DNA of 64,000 nucleotides, taken from NCBI RefSeq assembly GCF_037126465.1, contig NC_088209.1:1860001-1924000 (forward strand). The letters run 5' to 3'. This DNA comes from Ornithodoros turicata (lineage: Eukaryota > Arthropoda > Arachnida > Ixodida > Argasidae). Shown here one piece after another: positions 31,683 through 44,800 of this stretch (the stretch's first letter is position 1; each line of letters starts with the position of its first letter). The position numbers and the translations under genes were made by a program. A model generated the notes under the pieces. That model was given only the letters and a program-made list of their open reading frames with translations. It did not search any database and was not told where the DNA came from.

Positions 31683-32760
31683 AGTGTGATACTCAGGAGC
31701 CAGGGGAGAGTACCGTGTCAGTGCGTGGACAGATTTTGGATACTCCAAGTCACATACATACACGTAACCAACGTCTGAATCAGTGGGGTGACGCATAAAA
31801 TCCACAGAGCTAAGATCCTCGACCCATTCGAAACCACCGACTGGGAGGTGTTTTATCATACTGAATCCGTAAAGATTGTTGCAATCTATGTATGATATAG
31901 GGGTACACTTCCACTGTATCAGGATCGTACCCACTGCACAGAGGGTTGTTGGCACGTAAATGACGTCTGCTCGCCTGACAGAGTCCGCCTCTAACACCCG
32001 ATTCAATGGTTCTGTACATGTCCTCTTCGGTGAACAATTCCAATTTTGCCTGCGTGTAATTTAGGGCGCATTGCCACGAATAGGATGCCAGAGAAACACA
32101 ATGACGCAATTCCAATCTGCGTGCACCGTAGCAAAGGCGTTGGAAATGCTGCTTATGTCTGCCTGTAACAAGGCATCCGTTTTCAGGTACAATGCGTTAT
32201 AATCCTGTAAACTCGAGCACCCAAAATATTCAAATACATGCAGAACATACTGGTAGTCTACGTCACTTATATCTTCCCCAGATCATTTCGAAAGGCGGAT
32301 TTTTCTGGTAGGGCCGATTCATCGTACACTGCGAAAGAACTAATATAGCTGTACGGGAATACACCTTTACGAAGCAAAATTTTGATTTTGTAGTCGTCTC
32401 CAAATCTTGCTTAAGGCATTGGAACGCCTCTATGCCCCCCATGCATTTGACAGTTTCCACTAGCTCCCCCCGCAACGAATTTAGGTACTGCATGGTATCT
32501 CTGAAGAGGAAGGTGCCAATTTCGAACAAACTAATTTTTTCCATGGAGCTGGCTACAATGAAGGGAGGTCGCTTCCACCCGAGAACGTGAAATTCACGTA
32601 ACAGTCCAGCCAAATCGTAAGACAAATTGTGGACCATGATCGGCAATTTTTCTCTGGTAGTGCACGCGACATTGCAGGGGTTACACATTCGAACCAAAGA
32701 GATAAAAATTGAAATGTAACAATATCATGCCATGACAGTACGTGATCAATACATATCACA
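31683..32760 (-). pseudogene. polB: Protein-primed DNA polymerase B, exonuclease to palm motif A
   Basis: In minus-strand order: CNPCNVACTTREKLPIMVHN with following SYDLAGLL is the Exo II-type motif of DNA_pol_B_2. SMEKISLFEIGTFLFRDTMQ follows, then DYNALYLKTDALL (Exo III region). ALNYTQAKLELFTEEDMYRT and IESGVRGGLCQASRRH are the protein-primed-specific region, and YIDCNNLYGFSM is palm motif A. CDLEYPKSVHALTRYSPLAP runs to the junction with gypsy A. Frame changes occur near 32263 and 32000. The gene is Polinton/adintovirus-like; whether it came from a transposon or an integrated virus cannot be told from this gene alone. Confidence 0.88.
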
Positions 32761-33830
32761 CGTAGAGGCCAGTAGTCCTGAATAAGCTGATGGTTTCACA
32801 GCATGAACATTCGCTGTGACTCAGAATTTACATTTCATTCACCTTACAGCACACATACTGAACATTCCTAATAAATGGAAACTTCTCATACTCACCACCC
32901 GAAACAGATTCCATCAAGCTGTGATACAAATTGACCACTTTTTTTGTATTGTTGACTCTATGAGATGCGGCACAGAAGATTGTGTGCTCATCTTCCTAAA
33001 CGTTCCTTAACCATTTAGCCCGCTTGTTATTCACATGTTGCCTATTTCTATCCTTGAGTAAACAACTGAAACAAGTTCTAAAACATTGCCACATTGCTAT
33101 CACACTGAAGTGCAGCATCCCATCGCATACTCTCGAGGAGTACCAACACCGCTGTGCTTCACATTTAAACCACCCCGCATATGTAAGCAATTCCCTCCCC
33201 TGGAGAGCTTTAAAATGCTGGGAAACATCATTTCTTTCATACTTACTCACTGAAGTGGAACTTGATGATCCCGTCCACCATCCTAAAGCCTTTACACTGC
33301 CGCTGTTTCAAGAAGTCTTGCGGCCCCAGACGTAACATTTCCCCCGAGCCACATGCCCACATAATAGCTGACCATATTCCTAAATTTCGCCCTGCCTCCA
33401 TCAATCACCTCCACGAAAAACCCTACACTTATGAAGCCAAACTTGATAGAATTTCTGCGGCCACTAATAGATAGAATCTTTGCCGCTTCTTAACTACCTG
33501 TGCGATATGAATCCCCACAGCTGGTTCAAAAGTTAGACTGCTGAATCCAAATTATTTTTTGAGGCATAACCACAGGTATGCAGGCACTTTACGCTCAAAA
33601 ATTGCATGTTTTGCTGTTTCTGCGCGACTACAAAGTGCGCTGCTCCGTCTACTGGTTTTACCCATAAGTAGAATCTGTTTTTCACAGGCAGAACTCCATG
33701 CCCTATTCTCCACAAAAACGATTTCCTTTTACTTTGAACCAGAAGTTATTCATTATTCACCGTCCCTCTCGTGTTATCTGGGAAGAGGAGTTCTCAACTA
33801 ATTCTTCCCTAAAAATAAATAAGTAAATTT
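32761..33830. other. No recognised gene between polymerase B and the LINE
   Basis: A plus-strand ORF of about 100 codons (33024-33335), continued in a shifted frame to 33474, has no family I can name (it contains HPAYVSNSLPWRALKCWE). No capsid, integrase or ATPase gene of a Polinton was recognised beside the polymerase. Confidence 0.45.
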
Positions 33831-35233
33831 CTGTTTCTGTAAATTTCCACGTCCTTGCAATCGCCATAGTCTTAATTATTGTTCAACTTTTTAAGCTGTA
33901 CAAGGGCCTCTTTCGCTACTTTGTATAGTCTTGACTGGTTTTCATACATGGGCTCTCTATGATCAATCCTCTCTCGCCGAGAATGTTTTATGTCAGTGCC
34001 CTGATAAAATCTCGATAACAGTTTCCCGGAACGTTCCTGAGCTAGCATCCTGTAATTTCCCTGTACTGCGTATGCCTCTGCCAAACGTCGAAAGTCCGGA
34101 ATTTGCGGGCCACCATCATTCACTGGAAGCCTTAATCTTTCTTGCGCCACACACTGAGTATTCCCGCTCCAAAGGAACCTAAAACAACGTTTCTCTATTC
34201 CTCGGCATACATCCCGAGACGGGTGAATGACAGAGAACAAGTAGGCGTACTTTTGTACCACGATAGATTTAATGACCTGTGCTCTAGCCATCAGAGACAT
34301 TGCAGGCTCTCTTTTCAATTGCTTCCTTCAAGTGCGACGAATCATTGCAAGACGCTCCACACTTATCAAATAGGATTCCTAAAATGTTTACTTCATCAAC
34401 AATCCTAAGCCCTAGATCTTTTCTCGGGTACTCGCCCCCCCCCCATGTACAACATTTTCCATTGCTCTTTGTTAATTCTCGCTCCTCTTCTTGTCCCATA
34501 ATCTTCTAAAACCCGCAATGTGTTCTCCACGTCCTTTTCACTCTGAACAATCATGGACAAGTCGTCTGCATAGGCGACTATTGGCTGTGTCTGTGCTGAG
34601 CCAGGTATTTCCGCTCCCTTGATTAATCAACGCAGATAGAGCTCTCGCAGGAGGCGATCAAATGCCAGTACGTATAAAAGAGGAGAAAGAGCACAACCCT
34701 GCGTTACACCTTTTCTGATCATAAATTCCCTCCCTAGACAACCGTTGATGAACAATGTGCTCTTGCCTCCTCTATGCATCGCTCCAACAGTGTTTACTAT
34801 TTCATTTTCTGCTTTAATTTGTTCTAGGATTTCCTTCAAAAACGCATGTTTCAACTTATCAAAAGGCTTTTCTTGAACAAAGCCCACCAAGATATTTCGT
34901 ACATCCCTCTCAGGTAACCGCTGTATTACATCCCTGATTTCCCAAAGTCTGCCCTGTATTTTTCGACCACAGACTGCTACCCTCTGAAACGGCGATATCC
35001 AATTTTCAATGTTTTTTAGCACCCTCTTTACTAGAGCCTTTGCTAGAATTTTTGTCATCCACGTTTAATAGTGTTATCGGCCTCCAGGATCCCAACTGTT
35101 CCTTTCGCTGGGGGTCCTTGCACAACAAAGTAACGGTTGCCTCCATAAACTCATCTGGTAATGATCCCTTGTTTTAGAGAGTCATTCAGCACCTTAACCA
35201 GAGCGGAACCAAGAATGCTCCAGCACTGCTTCC
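33831..35233 (-). pseudogene. Tx1/L1-like LINE ORF2, RT to C-terminus
   Basis: In minus-strand order: SILGSALVKVLNDSLKQG, QLGSWRPITLLNVD and DKILAKALVKRVLKNIENWI (RT motifs 1-2); GVTQGCALSPLLYVLAFD (34700 region), then AYADDLS (34578-34561), the catalytic box. RAQVIKSIVVQKYAYLFSV and CFRFLWSGN (34318 onward) are the thumb and C-terminal regions of the L1/Tx1 group. Frameshifts lie near 35050, 34620 and 34320-34500. The RT N-terminal motif region is missing; upstream DNA is the satellite array. 3' UTR-like AT-rich sequence follows 33871, but the exact 3' end is unclear. Confidence 0.82.
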
Positions 35234-35259
35234 TTGCGTGTATCCCACACGTGTATCCC

Positions 35260-38200
35260 ACACAAAACATGCGTGTATCCCAGATAGGGAACAACTGAAG
35301 AAGTGAATTTAATGACAAGAATTCATTCCGTTTCTTCTCATCGTTTCTGTTTCAAAACATGCGTGTATCCCCGATAGAGAACACCTGAAGAAGTGCATTT
35401 AATGACAAGAATTCAGTGCCCTTCCTTCTCATCGTTTCTGTTTGAAAACATGCGTGTATCCCCGATAGAGAATGACTGACGAAGTGCATTTAATGACAAG
35501 AATTCCGCCCCTTTCCTCCTCATCGTTTCTGTTTGAAAACACGCGTGTATCCCAGATAGGGAAGAACTGAAGAAGTGCATTTAATGACAAGAATTCAGTC
35601 CCCTTCTTCTCATCGTTTCTGTTTGAAAACATGCGTGTACCCCCGATAGAGAACACCTGAAGAAGTGCATTTAATGGCAAGAATTCAGTGCCCTTCCTTC
35701 TCATCGTTTCTGTTTGAAAACACGCGTGTATCCCGATAGAGAACACCTGAAGAAGTGCATTTAATGACAAGGATTCCGCCCCCTTCCTTCTCATCGTTTC
35801 TGTTTGAAAACATGCGTGTATCCCCGATAGAGAATAACTGAAGAAGTTCATTTAATGACAAGAATTCAGTGCCCTTCCTTCTCATCGTTTCTGTTTGAAA
35901 ACATGCGTGTATCACCGATAGAGAACACCTGAAGAAGTGCATTTAATGCCAAGAATTCCGCCCCTTCCTTCTCATCGTTTCTGTTTGAAAACATGCGTGT
36001 ATCCCCGATAGAGAACACCTGAAGAAGTGCATTTAATGCCAAGAATTCCGCCCCCTGCCTTCTCATCGTTTCCGTTTGAAAACATGCGTGTATCCCCGAT
36101 AGAGAACACCTGAAGAAGTGCATTTAATGACAAGAATTCTGCCCCTTCCTTCTCATCGTTTCTGTTTGAAAACATGCGTGTATCACCGATAGAGAACACC
36201 TGAAGAAGTGCATTTAATGACAAGAATTCCGCCCCCTTCCTCCTCATTGTTTCTGTTTGAAAACATGCGTGTATCCCGATAGAGAACACCTGAAGAAGTG
36301 CATTTAATGACAAGAATTCCGCCCCTTCCTTCTCATCGTTTCTGTTTGAAAACATGCGTGTATCACCGATAGAGAACACCTGAAGAAGTGCATTTAATGC
36401 CAAGAATTCCGCCCCCTACCTTCTCATCGTTTCCGTTTGAAAACATGCGTGTATCCCCGATAGAGAATAACTGAAGAAGTTCATTTAATGACAAGAATTC
36501 AGTGCCCTTCCTTCTCATCGTTTCTGTTTGAAAACATGCGTGTATCACCGATAGAGAACACCTGAAGAAGTGCATTTAATGCCAAGAATTCCGCCCCTTC
36601 CTTCCCATCGTTTCTGTTTGAAAACATGCTTGTATCCCCGATAGAGAACACCTGAAGAAGTGCATTTAATGACAAGAATTCAGTGCCCTTCCTTGTCATC
36701 GTTTCTGTTTGAAAACATGCGTGTGTCCCGATGGAGAACACCTGGAGAAGTGCATTTAATGACAAGAATTCCGCCCCCTTCCTCCTCATCGTTTCTCTTT
36801 TAAAACATGCGTGTATCCCCGATAGAGAACACCTGAAGAAGTGCATTTAATGACAAGAATTCAGTGCCCTTCCTTCTCATCGTTTCTGTTTGAAAACATG
36901 CGTGTGTCCCGATAGAAAACACCTGAAGAAGTGCATTTAATGACAAGAATTCCGCCCCCTTCCTCCTCATCGTTTCTGTTTGAAAACATGCGTGTATCCC
37001 AGATAGGGAACAACCGAAGAAGTGCATTTAATGACAAGAATACAGTGCCCTTCCTTCTCATCGTTTCTGTTTGAAAACATGCGTGTATCCCCGATAGAGA
37101 ACACCTGAAGAAGTGCATTTAATGACAAGAATTCCGCCCCCTTCCTCCTCATCGTTTCTGTTTGAAAACATGCGTGTATCCCCGATAGAGAACACCTGAA
37201 GAAGTGCATTTAATGACAAGAATTCAGTGCCCTTCCTTCTCATCGTTTCTGTTTGAAAACATGCGTGTATCCCAGATAGGGAACAACTGAAGAAGTGAAT
37301 TTAATGACAAGAATTCATTCCGCTTCTTCTCATCGTTTCTGTTTCAAAACATGCGTGTATCCCCGATAGAGAACACCTGAAGAAGTGCATTTAATGACAA
37401 GAATTCAGTGCCCTTCCTTCTCATCGTTTCTGTTTGAAAACATGCGTGTATCCCCGATAGAGAATAACTGACGAAGTGCATTTAATGACAAGAATTCCGC
37501 CCCTTTCCTCCTCATCGTTTCTGTTTGAAAACACGCGTGTATCCCAGATAGGGAAGAACTGAAGAAGTGCATTTAATGACAAGAATTCAGTCCCCTTCTT
37601 CTCATCGTTTCTGTTTGAAAACATGCGTGTATCCCCGATAGAGAACACCTGAAGAAGTGCATTTAATGGCAAGAATTCAGTGCCCTTCCTTCTCATCGTT
37701 TCTGTTTAAAAACACGCGTGTATCCCGATAGAGAACACCTGAAGAAGTGCATTTAATGACAAGAATTCCGCCCCCTTCCTTCTCATCGTTTCTGTTTGAA
37801 AACATGCGTGTATCCCCGATAGAGAATAACTGAAGAAGTTCATTTAATGACAAGAATTCAGTGCCCTTCCTTCTCATCGTTTCTGTTTGAAAACATGCGT
37901 GTATCACCGATAGAGAACACCTGAAGAAGTGCATTTAATGCCAAGAATTCCGCCCCTTCCTTCTCATCGTTTCTGTTTGAAAACATGCGTGTATCCCCGA
38001 TAGAGAACACCTGAAGAAGTGCATTTAATGCCAAGAATTCCGCCCCCTGCCTTCTCATCGTTTCCGTTTGAAAACATGCGTGTATCCCCGATAGAGGACA
38101 CCTGAAGAAGTGCATTTAATGACAAGAATTCTGCCCCTTCCTTCTCATCGTTTCTGTTTGAAAACATGCGTGTATCACCGATAGAGAACACCTGAAGAAG

Positions 38201-38400
38201 TGCATTTAATGACAAGAATTCCGCCCCCTTCCTCCTCATTGTTTCTGTTTGAAAACATGCGTGTATCCCGATAGAGAACACCTGAAGAAGTGCATTTAAT
38301 GACAAGAATTCCGCCCCTTCCTTCTCATCGTTTCTGTTTGAAAACATGCGTGTATCACCGATAGAGAACACCTGAAGAAGTGCATTTAATGCCAAGAATT
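35260..38400. repeat. Higher-order block duplication, period 1992 bp
   Basis: The variant order from about 35260-36400 recurs at 37252-38395 almost unchanged (offset 1992 bp, 22 monomers), including the rare GTTTCAAAACATG variant at both 35350 and 37340. Confidence 0.8.
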
Positions 38401-41400
38401 CCGCCCCCTACCTTCTCATCGTTTCCGTTTGAAAACATGCGTGTATCCCCGATAGAGAACACCTGAAGAAGTGCATTTAATGCCAAGAATTCCGCCCCTT
38501 CCTTCTCATCGTTTCTGTTTGAAAACATGCGTGTATCACCGATAGAGAACACCTGAAGAAGTGCATTTAATGCCAAGAATTCCGCCCCTTCCTTCTCATC
38601 GTTTCTGTTTGAAAACATGCGTGTATCACCGATAGAGAAGACCTGAAGAAGTGCATTTAATGCCAAGAATTCCGCCCCCTGCCTTCTCATCGTTTCCGTT
38701 TGAAAACATGCGTGTATCCCCGATAGAGAACACCTGAAGAAGTGCATTTAATGACAAGAATTCCGCCCCTTCCTTCTCATCGTTTCTGTTTGAAAACATG
38801 CGTGTATCCCCGATAGAGAACACCTGAAGAAGTGCATTTAATGACAAGAATTCCGCCCCCTTCCTCCTCATCGTTTCTGTTTGAAAACATGCGTGTATCC
38901 CGATAGAGAACACCTGAAGAAGTGCATTTAATGACAAGAATTCCGCCCCTTTCTTCTCATCGTTTCTGTTTGAAAACATGCGTGTATCCCCGATAGAGAA
39001 TAACTGAAGAAGTTCATTTAATGACAAGAATTCAGTACCCTTCCTTCTCGTCGTTTCTGTTTGAAAACATGCGTGTATCACCGATAGAGAACACCTGAAG
39101 AAGTGCATTTAATGACAAGAATTCCGCCCCTTCCTTCTCATCGTTTCTGTTTGAAAACATGCGTGTATCCCCGATAGAGAATAACTGAAGAAGTTCATTT
39201 AATGACAAGAATTCCGCCCCCTTCTTTCTCATCGTTTCTGTTTGAAAACATGCGTGTATCCCCGATAGAGAACACCTGAATAAGTGCATTTAATGACAAG
39301 AATTCCGCCCCTTCCTTCTCATCGTTTCTGTTTGAAAACATGCGTGTATCCCCGATAGAGAACACCTGAAGAAGTGCATTTAATGACAAGAATTGAGTGC
39401 CCTTCCTTCTCATCGTTTCTGTTTGAAAACATGCGTGTATCCCGATACAGAACACCTGAAGAAGTGCATTTAATGACAAGAATTCCGCCCCTTCCTCCTC
39501 ATCGTTTCTGTTTGAAAACATGCGTGTATCCCCGATAGAGAACACCTGAAGAAGTGCATTTAATGACAAGAATTCAGTGCCCTTCCTTCTCATCGTTTCT
39601 GTTTGAAAAGATGCGTGTATCCCCGATAGAGAACACCTGAAGAAGTGCATTTAATGACAAGAATTCAGTGCCCTTCCTTCTCATCGTTTCTCTTTTAAAA
39701 CATGCGTGTATCCCCGATAGAGAACACCTGAAGAAGTGCATTTAATGACAAGAATTCAGTGCCCTTCCTTCTCATCGTTTCTGTTTGAAAACATGCGTGT
39801 ATCCCAGATAGGAACAACTGAAGAAGTGCATTTAATGACAAGAATTCATTCCGCTTCTTCTCATCGTTTCTGTTTGAAAACATGCGTGTATCCCCGATAG
39901 AGAACACCTAAAGAAGTGCATTTAATGACAAGAATTCAGTGCCCTTCCTTCTCATCGTTTCTGTTTGAAAACATGCGTGTATCCCCGATAGAGAATAACT
40001 GAAGAAGTGCATTTAATGACAAGAATTCCGCCCCTTTCCTCCTCATCGTTTCTGTTTGAAAACATGCGTGTATTCCAGATAGGGAACAACTGAAGAAGTG
40101 CATTTAATGACAAGAATTCAGTCCCCTTCTTCTCATCGTTTCTGTTTGAAAACATGCGTGTATCCCCGATAGAGAACACCTGAGGAAGTGCATTTAATGG
40201 CAAGAATTCAGTGCCCTTCCTTCTCATCGTTTCTGTTTGAAAACATGCGTGTATCCCCGATAGAGAACACCTGAAGAAGTGCATTTAATGACAAGAATTC
40301 AGTGCCCTTCCTTCTCATCGTTTCTGTTTGAAAACATGCGTGTATCCCAGATAGGAACAACTGAAGAAGTGAATTTAATGACAAGAATTCATTCCGCTTC
40401 TTCTCATCGTTTCTGTTTGAAAACATGCGTGTATCCCCGATAGAGAACACCTGAAGAAGTGCATTTAATGACAAGAATTCAGTGCCCTTCCTTCTCATCG
40501 TTTCTGTTTGAAAACATGCGTGTATCCCCGATAGAGAATAACTGACGAAGTGCATTTAATGACAAGAATTCCGCCCCTTTCCTCCTCATCGTTTCTGTTT
40601 GAAAACATGCGTGTATCCCAGATAGGGAACAACTGAAGAAGTGCATTTAATGACAAGAATTCAGTCCCCTTCTTCTCATCGTTTCTGTTTGAAAACATGC
40701 GTGTATCCCCGATAGAGAACACCTGAAGAAGTGCATTTAATGGAAGAATTCAGTGCCCTTCCTTCTCATCGTTTCTGTTTGAAAACATGCGTGTATCCCG
40801 ATAGAGAGCACCTGAAGAAGTGCATTTAATGACAAGAATTCGGCCCCCTTCCTTCTCATCGTTTCTCTTTGAAAACATGCGTGTATCCCCGATAGAGAAT
40901 AACTGAAGAAGTTCATTTAATGACAAGAATTCAGTGCCCTTCCTTCTCATCGTTTCTGTTTGAAAACATGCGTGTATCACCGATGAGAACACCTGAAGAA
41001 GTGCATTTAATGCCAAGAATTCCGCCCCTTCCTTCTCATCGTTTCTGTTTGAAAACATGCGTGTATCCCAGATAGGGAACAACTGAAGAAGTGCATTTAA
41101 TGACAAGAATTCAGTCCCCTTCTTCTCATCGTTTCTGTTTGAAAACATGCGTGTATCCCCGATAGAGAACACCTGAGGAAGTGCATTTAATGGCAAGAAT
41201 TCAGTGCCCTTCCTTCTCATCGTTTCTGTTTGAAAACATGCGTGTATCCCCGATAGAGAACACCTGAAGAAGTGCATTTAATGACAAGAATTCAGTGCCC
41301 TTCCTTCTCATCGTTTCTGTTTGAAAACATGCGTGTATCCCAGATAGGGAACAACTGAAGAAGTGAATTTAATGACAAAATTCATTCCGCTTCTTCTCAT

Positions 41401-41833
41401 CGTTTCTGTTTGAAAACATGCGTGTATCCCCGATAGAGAACACCTGAAGAAGTGCATTTAATGACAAGAATTCAGTGCCCTTCCTTCTCATCGTTTCTGT
41501 TTGAAAACATGCGTGTATCCCCGATAGAGAATAACTGACGAAGTGCATTTAATGACAAGAATTCCGCCCCTTTCCTCCTCATCGTTTCTGTTTGAAAACA
41601 TGCGTGTATCCCAGATAGGGAACAACTGAAGAAGTGCATTTAATGACAAGAATTCAGTCCCCTTCTTCTCATCGTTTCTGTTTGAAAACATGCGTGTATC
41701 CCGATAGAGAACACCTGAAGAAGTGCATTTAATGACAAGAATTCGGCCCCCTTCCTTCTCATCGTTTCTCTTTGAAAACATGCGTGTATCCCCGATAGAG
41801 AATAACTGAAGAAGTTCATTTAATGACAAGAAT

Positions 41834-44800
41834 TCAGTGCCCTTCCTTCTCATCGTTTCTGTTTGAAAACATGCGTGTATCACCGATAGAGAACACCTGA
41901 AGAAGTGCATTTAATGCCAAGAATTCCGCCCCTTCCTTCTCATCGTTTCTGTTTGAAAACATGCGTGTATCCCCGATAGAGAACACCTGAAGAAGTGCAT
42001 TTAATGACAAGAATTCAGTGCCCTTCCTTCTCATCGTTTCTGTTTGAAAACATGCGTGTATCCCCGATAGAGAATAACTGACGAAGTGCATTTAATGACA
42101 AGAATTCCGCCCCTTTCCTCCTCATCGTTTCTGTTTGAAAACATGCGTGTATCCCAGATAGGGAACAACTGAAGAAGTGCATTTAATGACAAGAATTCAG
42201 TCCCCTTCTTCTCATCGTTTCTGTTTGAAAACATGCGTGTATCCCCGATAGAGAACACCTGAAGAAGTGCATTTAATGCCAAGAATTCCGCCCCTTCCTT
42301 CTCATCGTTTCTGTTTGAAAACATGCGTGTATCCCAGATAGGGAACAACTGAAGAAGTGCATTTAATGACAAGAATTCAGTCCCCTTCTTCTCATCGTTT
42401 CTGTTTGAAAACATGCGTGTATCCCCGATAGAGAACACCTGAAGAAGTGCATTTAATGGCAAGAATTCAGTGCCCTTCCTTCTCATCGTTTCTGTTTGAA
42501 AACACGCGTGTATCCCGATAGAGAACACCTGAAGAAGTGCATTTAATGACAAGAATTCCGCCCCCTTCCTTCTCATCGTTTCTGTTTCAAAACATGCGTG
42601 TATCCCCGATAGAGAATAACTGAAGAAGTTCATTTAATGACAAGAATTCAGTGCCCTTCCTTCTCATCGTTTCTGTTTGAAAACATGCGTGTATCACCGA
42701 TAGAGAACACCTGAAGAAGTGCATTTAATGCCAAGAATTCCGCCCCTTCCTTCTCATCGTTTCTGTTTGAAAACATCCGTGTATCCCCGATAGAGAACAC
42801 CTGAAGAAGTGCATTTAATGCCAAGAATTCCGCCCCCTGCCTTCTCATCGTTTCCGTTTGAAAACATGCGTGTATCCCCGATAGAGAACACCTGAAGAAG
42901 TGCATTTAATGACAAGAATTCCGCCCCTTCTTCTCATCGTTTCTGTTTGAAAACATGCGTGTATCCCCGATAGAGAACACCTGAAGAAGTGCATTTAATG
43001 ACAAGAATTCAGTGCCCTTCCTTCTCATCGTTTCTGTTTGAAAACATGCGTGCATCCCCGATAGAGAGCACCTGAAGAAGTGCATTTAATGACAAGAATT
43101 CCGCCCCTTCCTTCTCATCGTTTCTGTTTGAAAACATGCGTGTATCCCCGATAGAGAACACCTGAAGAAGTGCATTTAATGACAAGAATTGAGTGCCCTT
43201 CCTTCTCATCGTTTCTGTTTGAAAACATGCGTGTATCCCGATACAGAACACCTGAAGAAGTGCATTTAATGACAAGAATTCCGCCCCTTCCTCCTCATCG
43301 TTTCTGTTTGAAAACATGCGTGTATCCCCGATAGAGAATACCTGAAGAAGTGCATTTAATGACAAGAATTGAGTGCCCTTCCTTCTCATCGTTTCTGTTT
43401 GAAAACATGCGTGTATCCCGATACAGAACACCTGAAGAAGTGCATTTAATGACAAGAATTCCGCCCCTTCCTCCTCATCGTTTCTGTTTGAAAACATGCG
43501 TGTATCCCCGATAGAGAACACCTGAAGAAGTGCATTTAATGACAAGAATTCAGTGCCCTTCCTTCTCATCGTTTCTGTTTGAAAAGATGCGTGTATCCCC
43601 GATAGAGAACACCTGAAGAAGTGCATTTAATGACAAGAATTCAGTGCCCTTCCTTCTCATCGTTTCTCTTTTAAAACATGCGTGTATCCCCGATAGAGAA
43701 CACCTGAAGAAGTGCATTTAATGACAAGAATTCAGTGCCCTTCCTTCTCATCGTTTCTGTTTGAAAACATGCGTGTATCCCAGATAGGGAACAACTGAAG
43801 AAGTGCATTTAATGACAAGAATTCATTCCGCTTCTTCTCATCGTTTCTGTTTGAAAACATGCGTGTATCCCCGATAGAGAACACCTAAAGAAGTGCATTT
43901 AATGACAAGAATTCAGTGCCCTTCCTTCTCATCGTTTCTGTTTGAAAACATGCGTGTATCCCCGATAGAGAATAACTGAAGAAGTGCATTTAATGACAAG
44001 AATTCCGCCCCTTTCCTCCTCATCGTTTCTGTTTGAAAACATGCGTGTATTCCAGATAGGGAACAACTGAAGAAGTGCATTTAATGACAAGAATTCAGTC
44101 CCCTTCTTCTCATCGTTTCTGTTTGAAAACATGCGTGTATCCCCGATAGAGAACACCTGAGGAAGTGCATTTAATGGCAAGAATTCAGTGCCCTTCCTTC
44201 TCATCGTTTCTGTTTGAAAACATGCGTGTATCCCCGATAGAGAACACCTGAAGAAGTGCATTTAATGACAAGAATTCAGTGCCCTTCCTTCTCATCGTTT
44301 CTGTTTGAAAACATGCGTGTATCCCAGATAGGGAACAACTGAAGAAGTGAATTTAATGACAAGAATTCATTCCGCTTCTTCTCATCGTTTCTGTTTGAAA
44401 ACATGCGTGTATCCCCGATAGAGAACACCTGAAGAAGTGCATTTAATGACAAGAATTCAGTGCCCTTCCTTCTCATCGTTTCTGTTTGAAAACATGCGTG
44501 TATCCCCGATAGAGAATAACTGACGAAGTGCATTTAATGACAAGAATTCCGCCCCTTTCCTCCTCATCGTTTCTGTTTGAAAACATGCGTGTATCCCAGA
44601 TAGGAACAACTGAAGAAGTGCATTTAATGACAAGAATTCAGTCCCCTTCCTTCTCATCGTTTCTGTTTGAAAACATGCGTGTATCCCCGATAGAGAACAC
44701 CTGAAGAAGTGCATTTAATGGAAGAATTCAGTGCCCTTCCTTCTCATCGTTTCTGTTTGAAAACATGCGTGTATCCCGATAGAGAGCACCTGAAGAAGTG

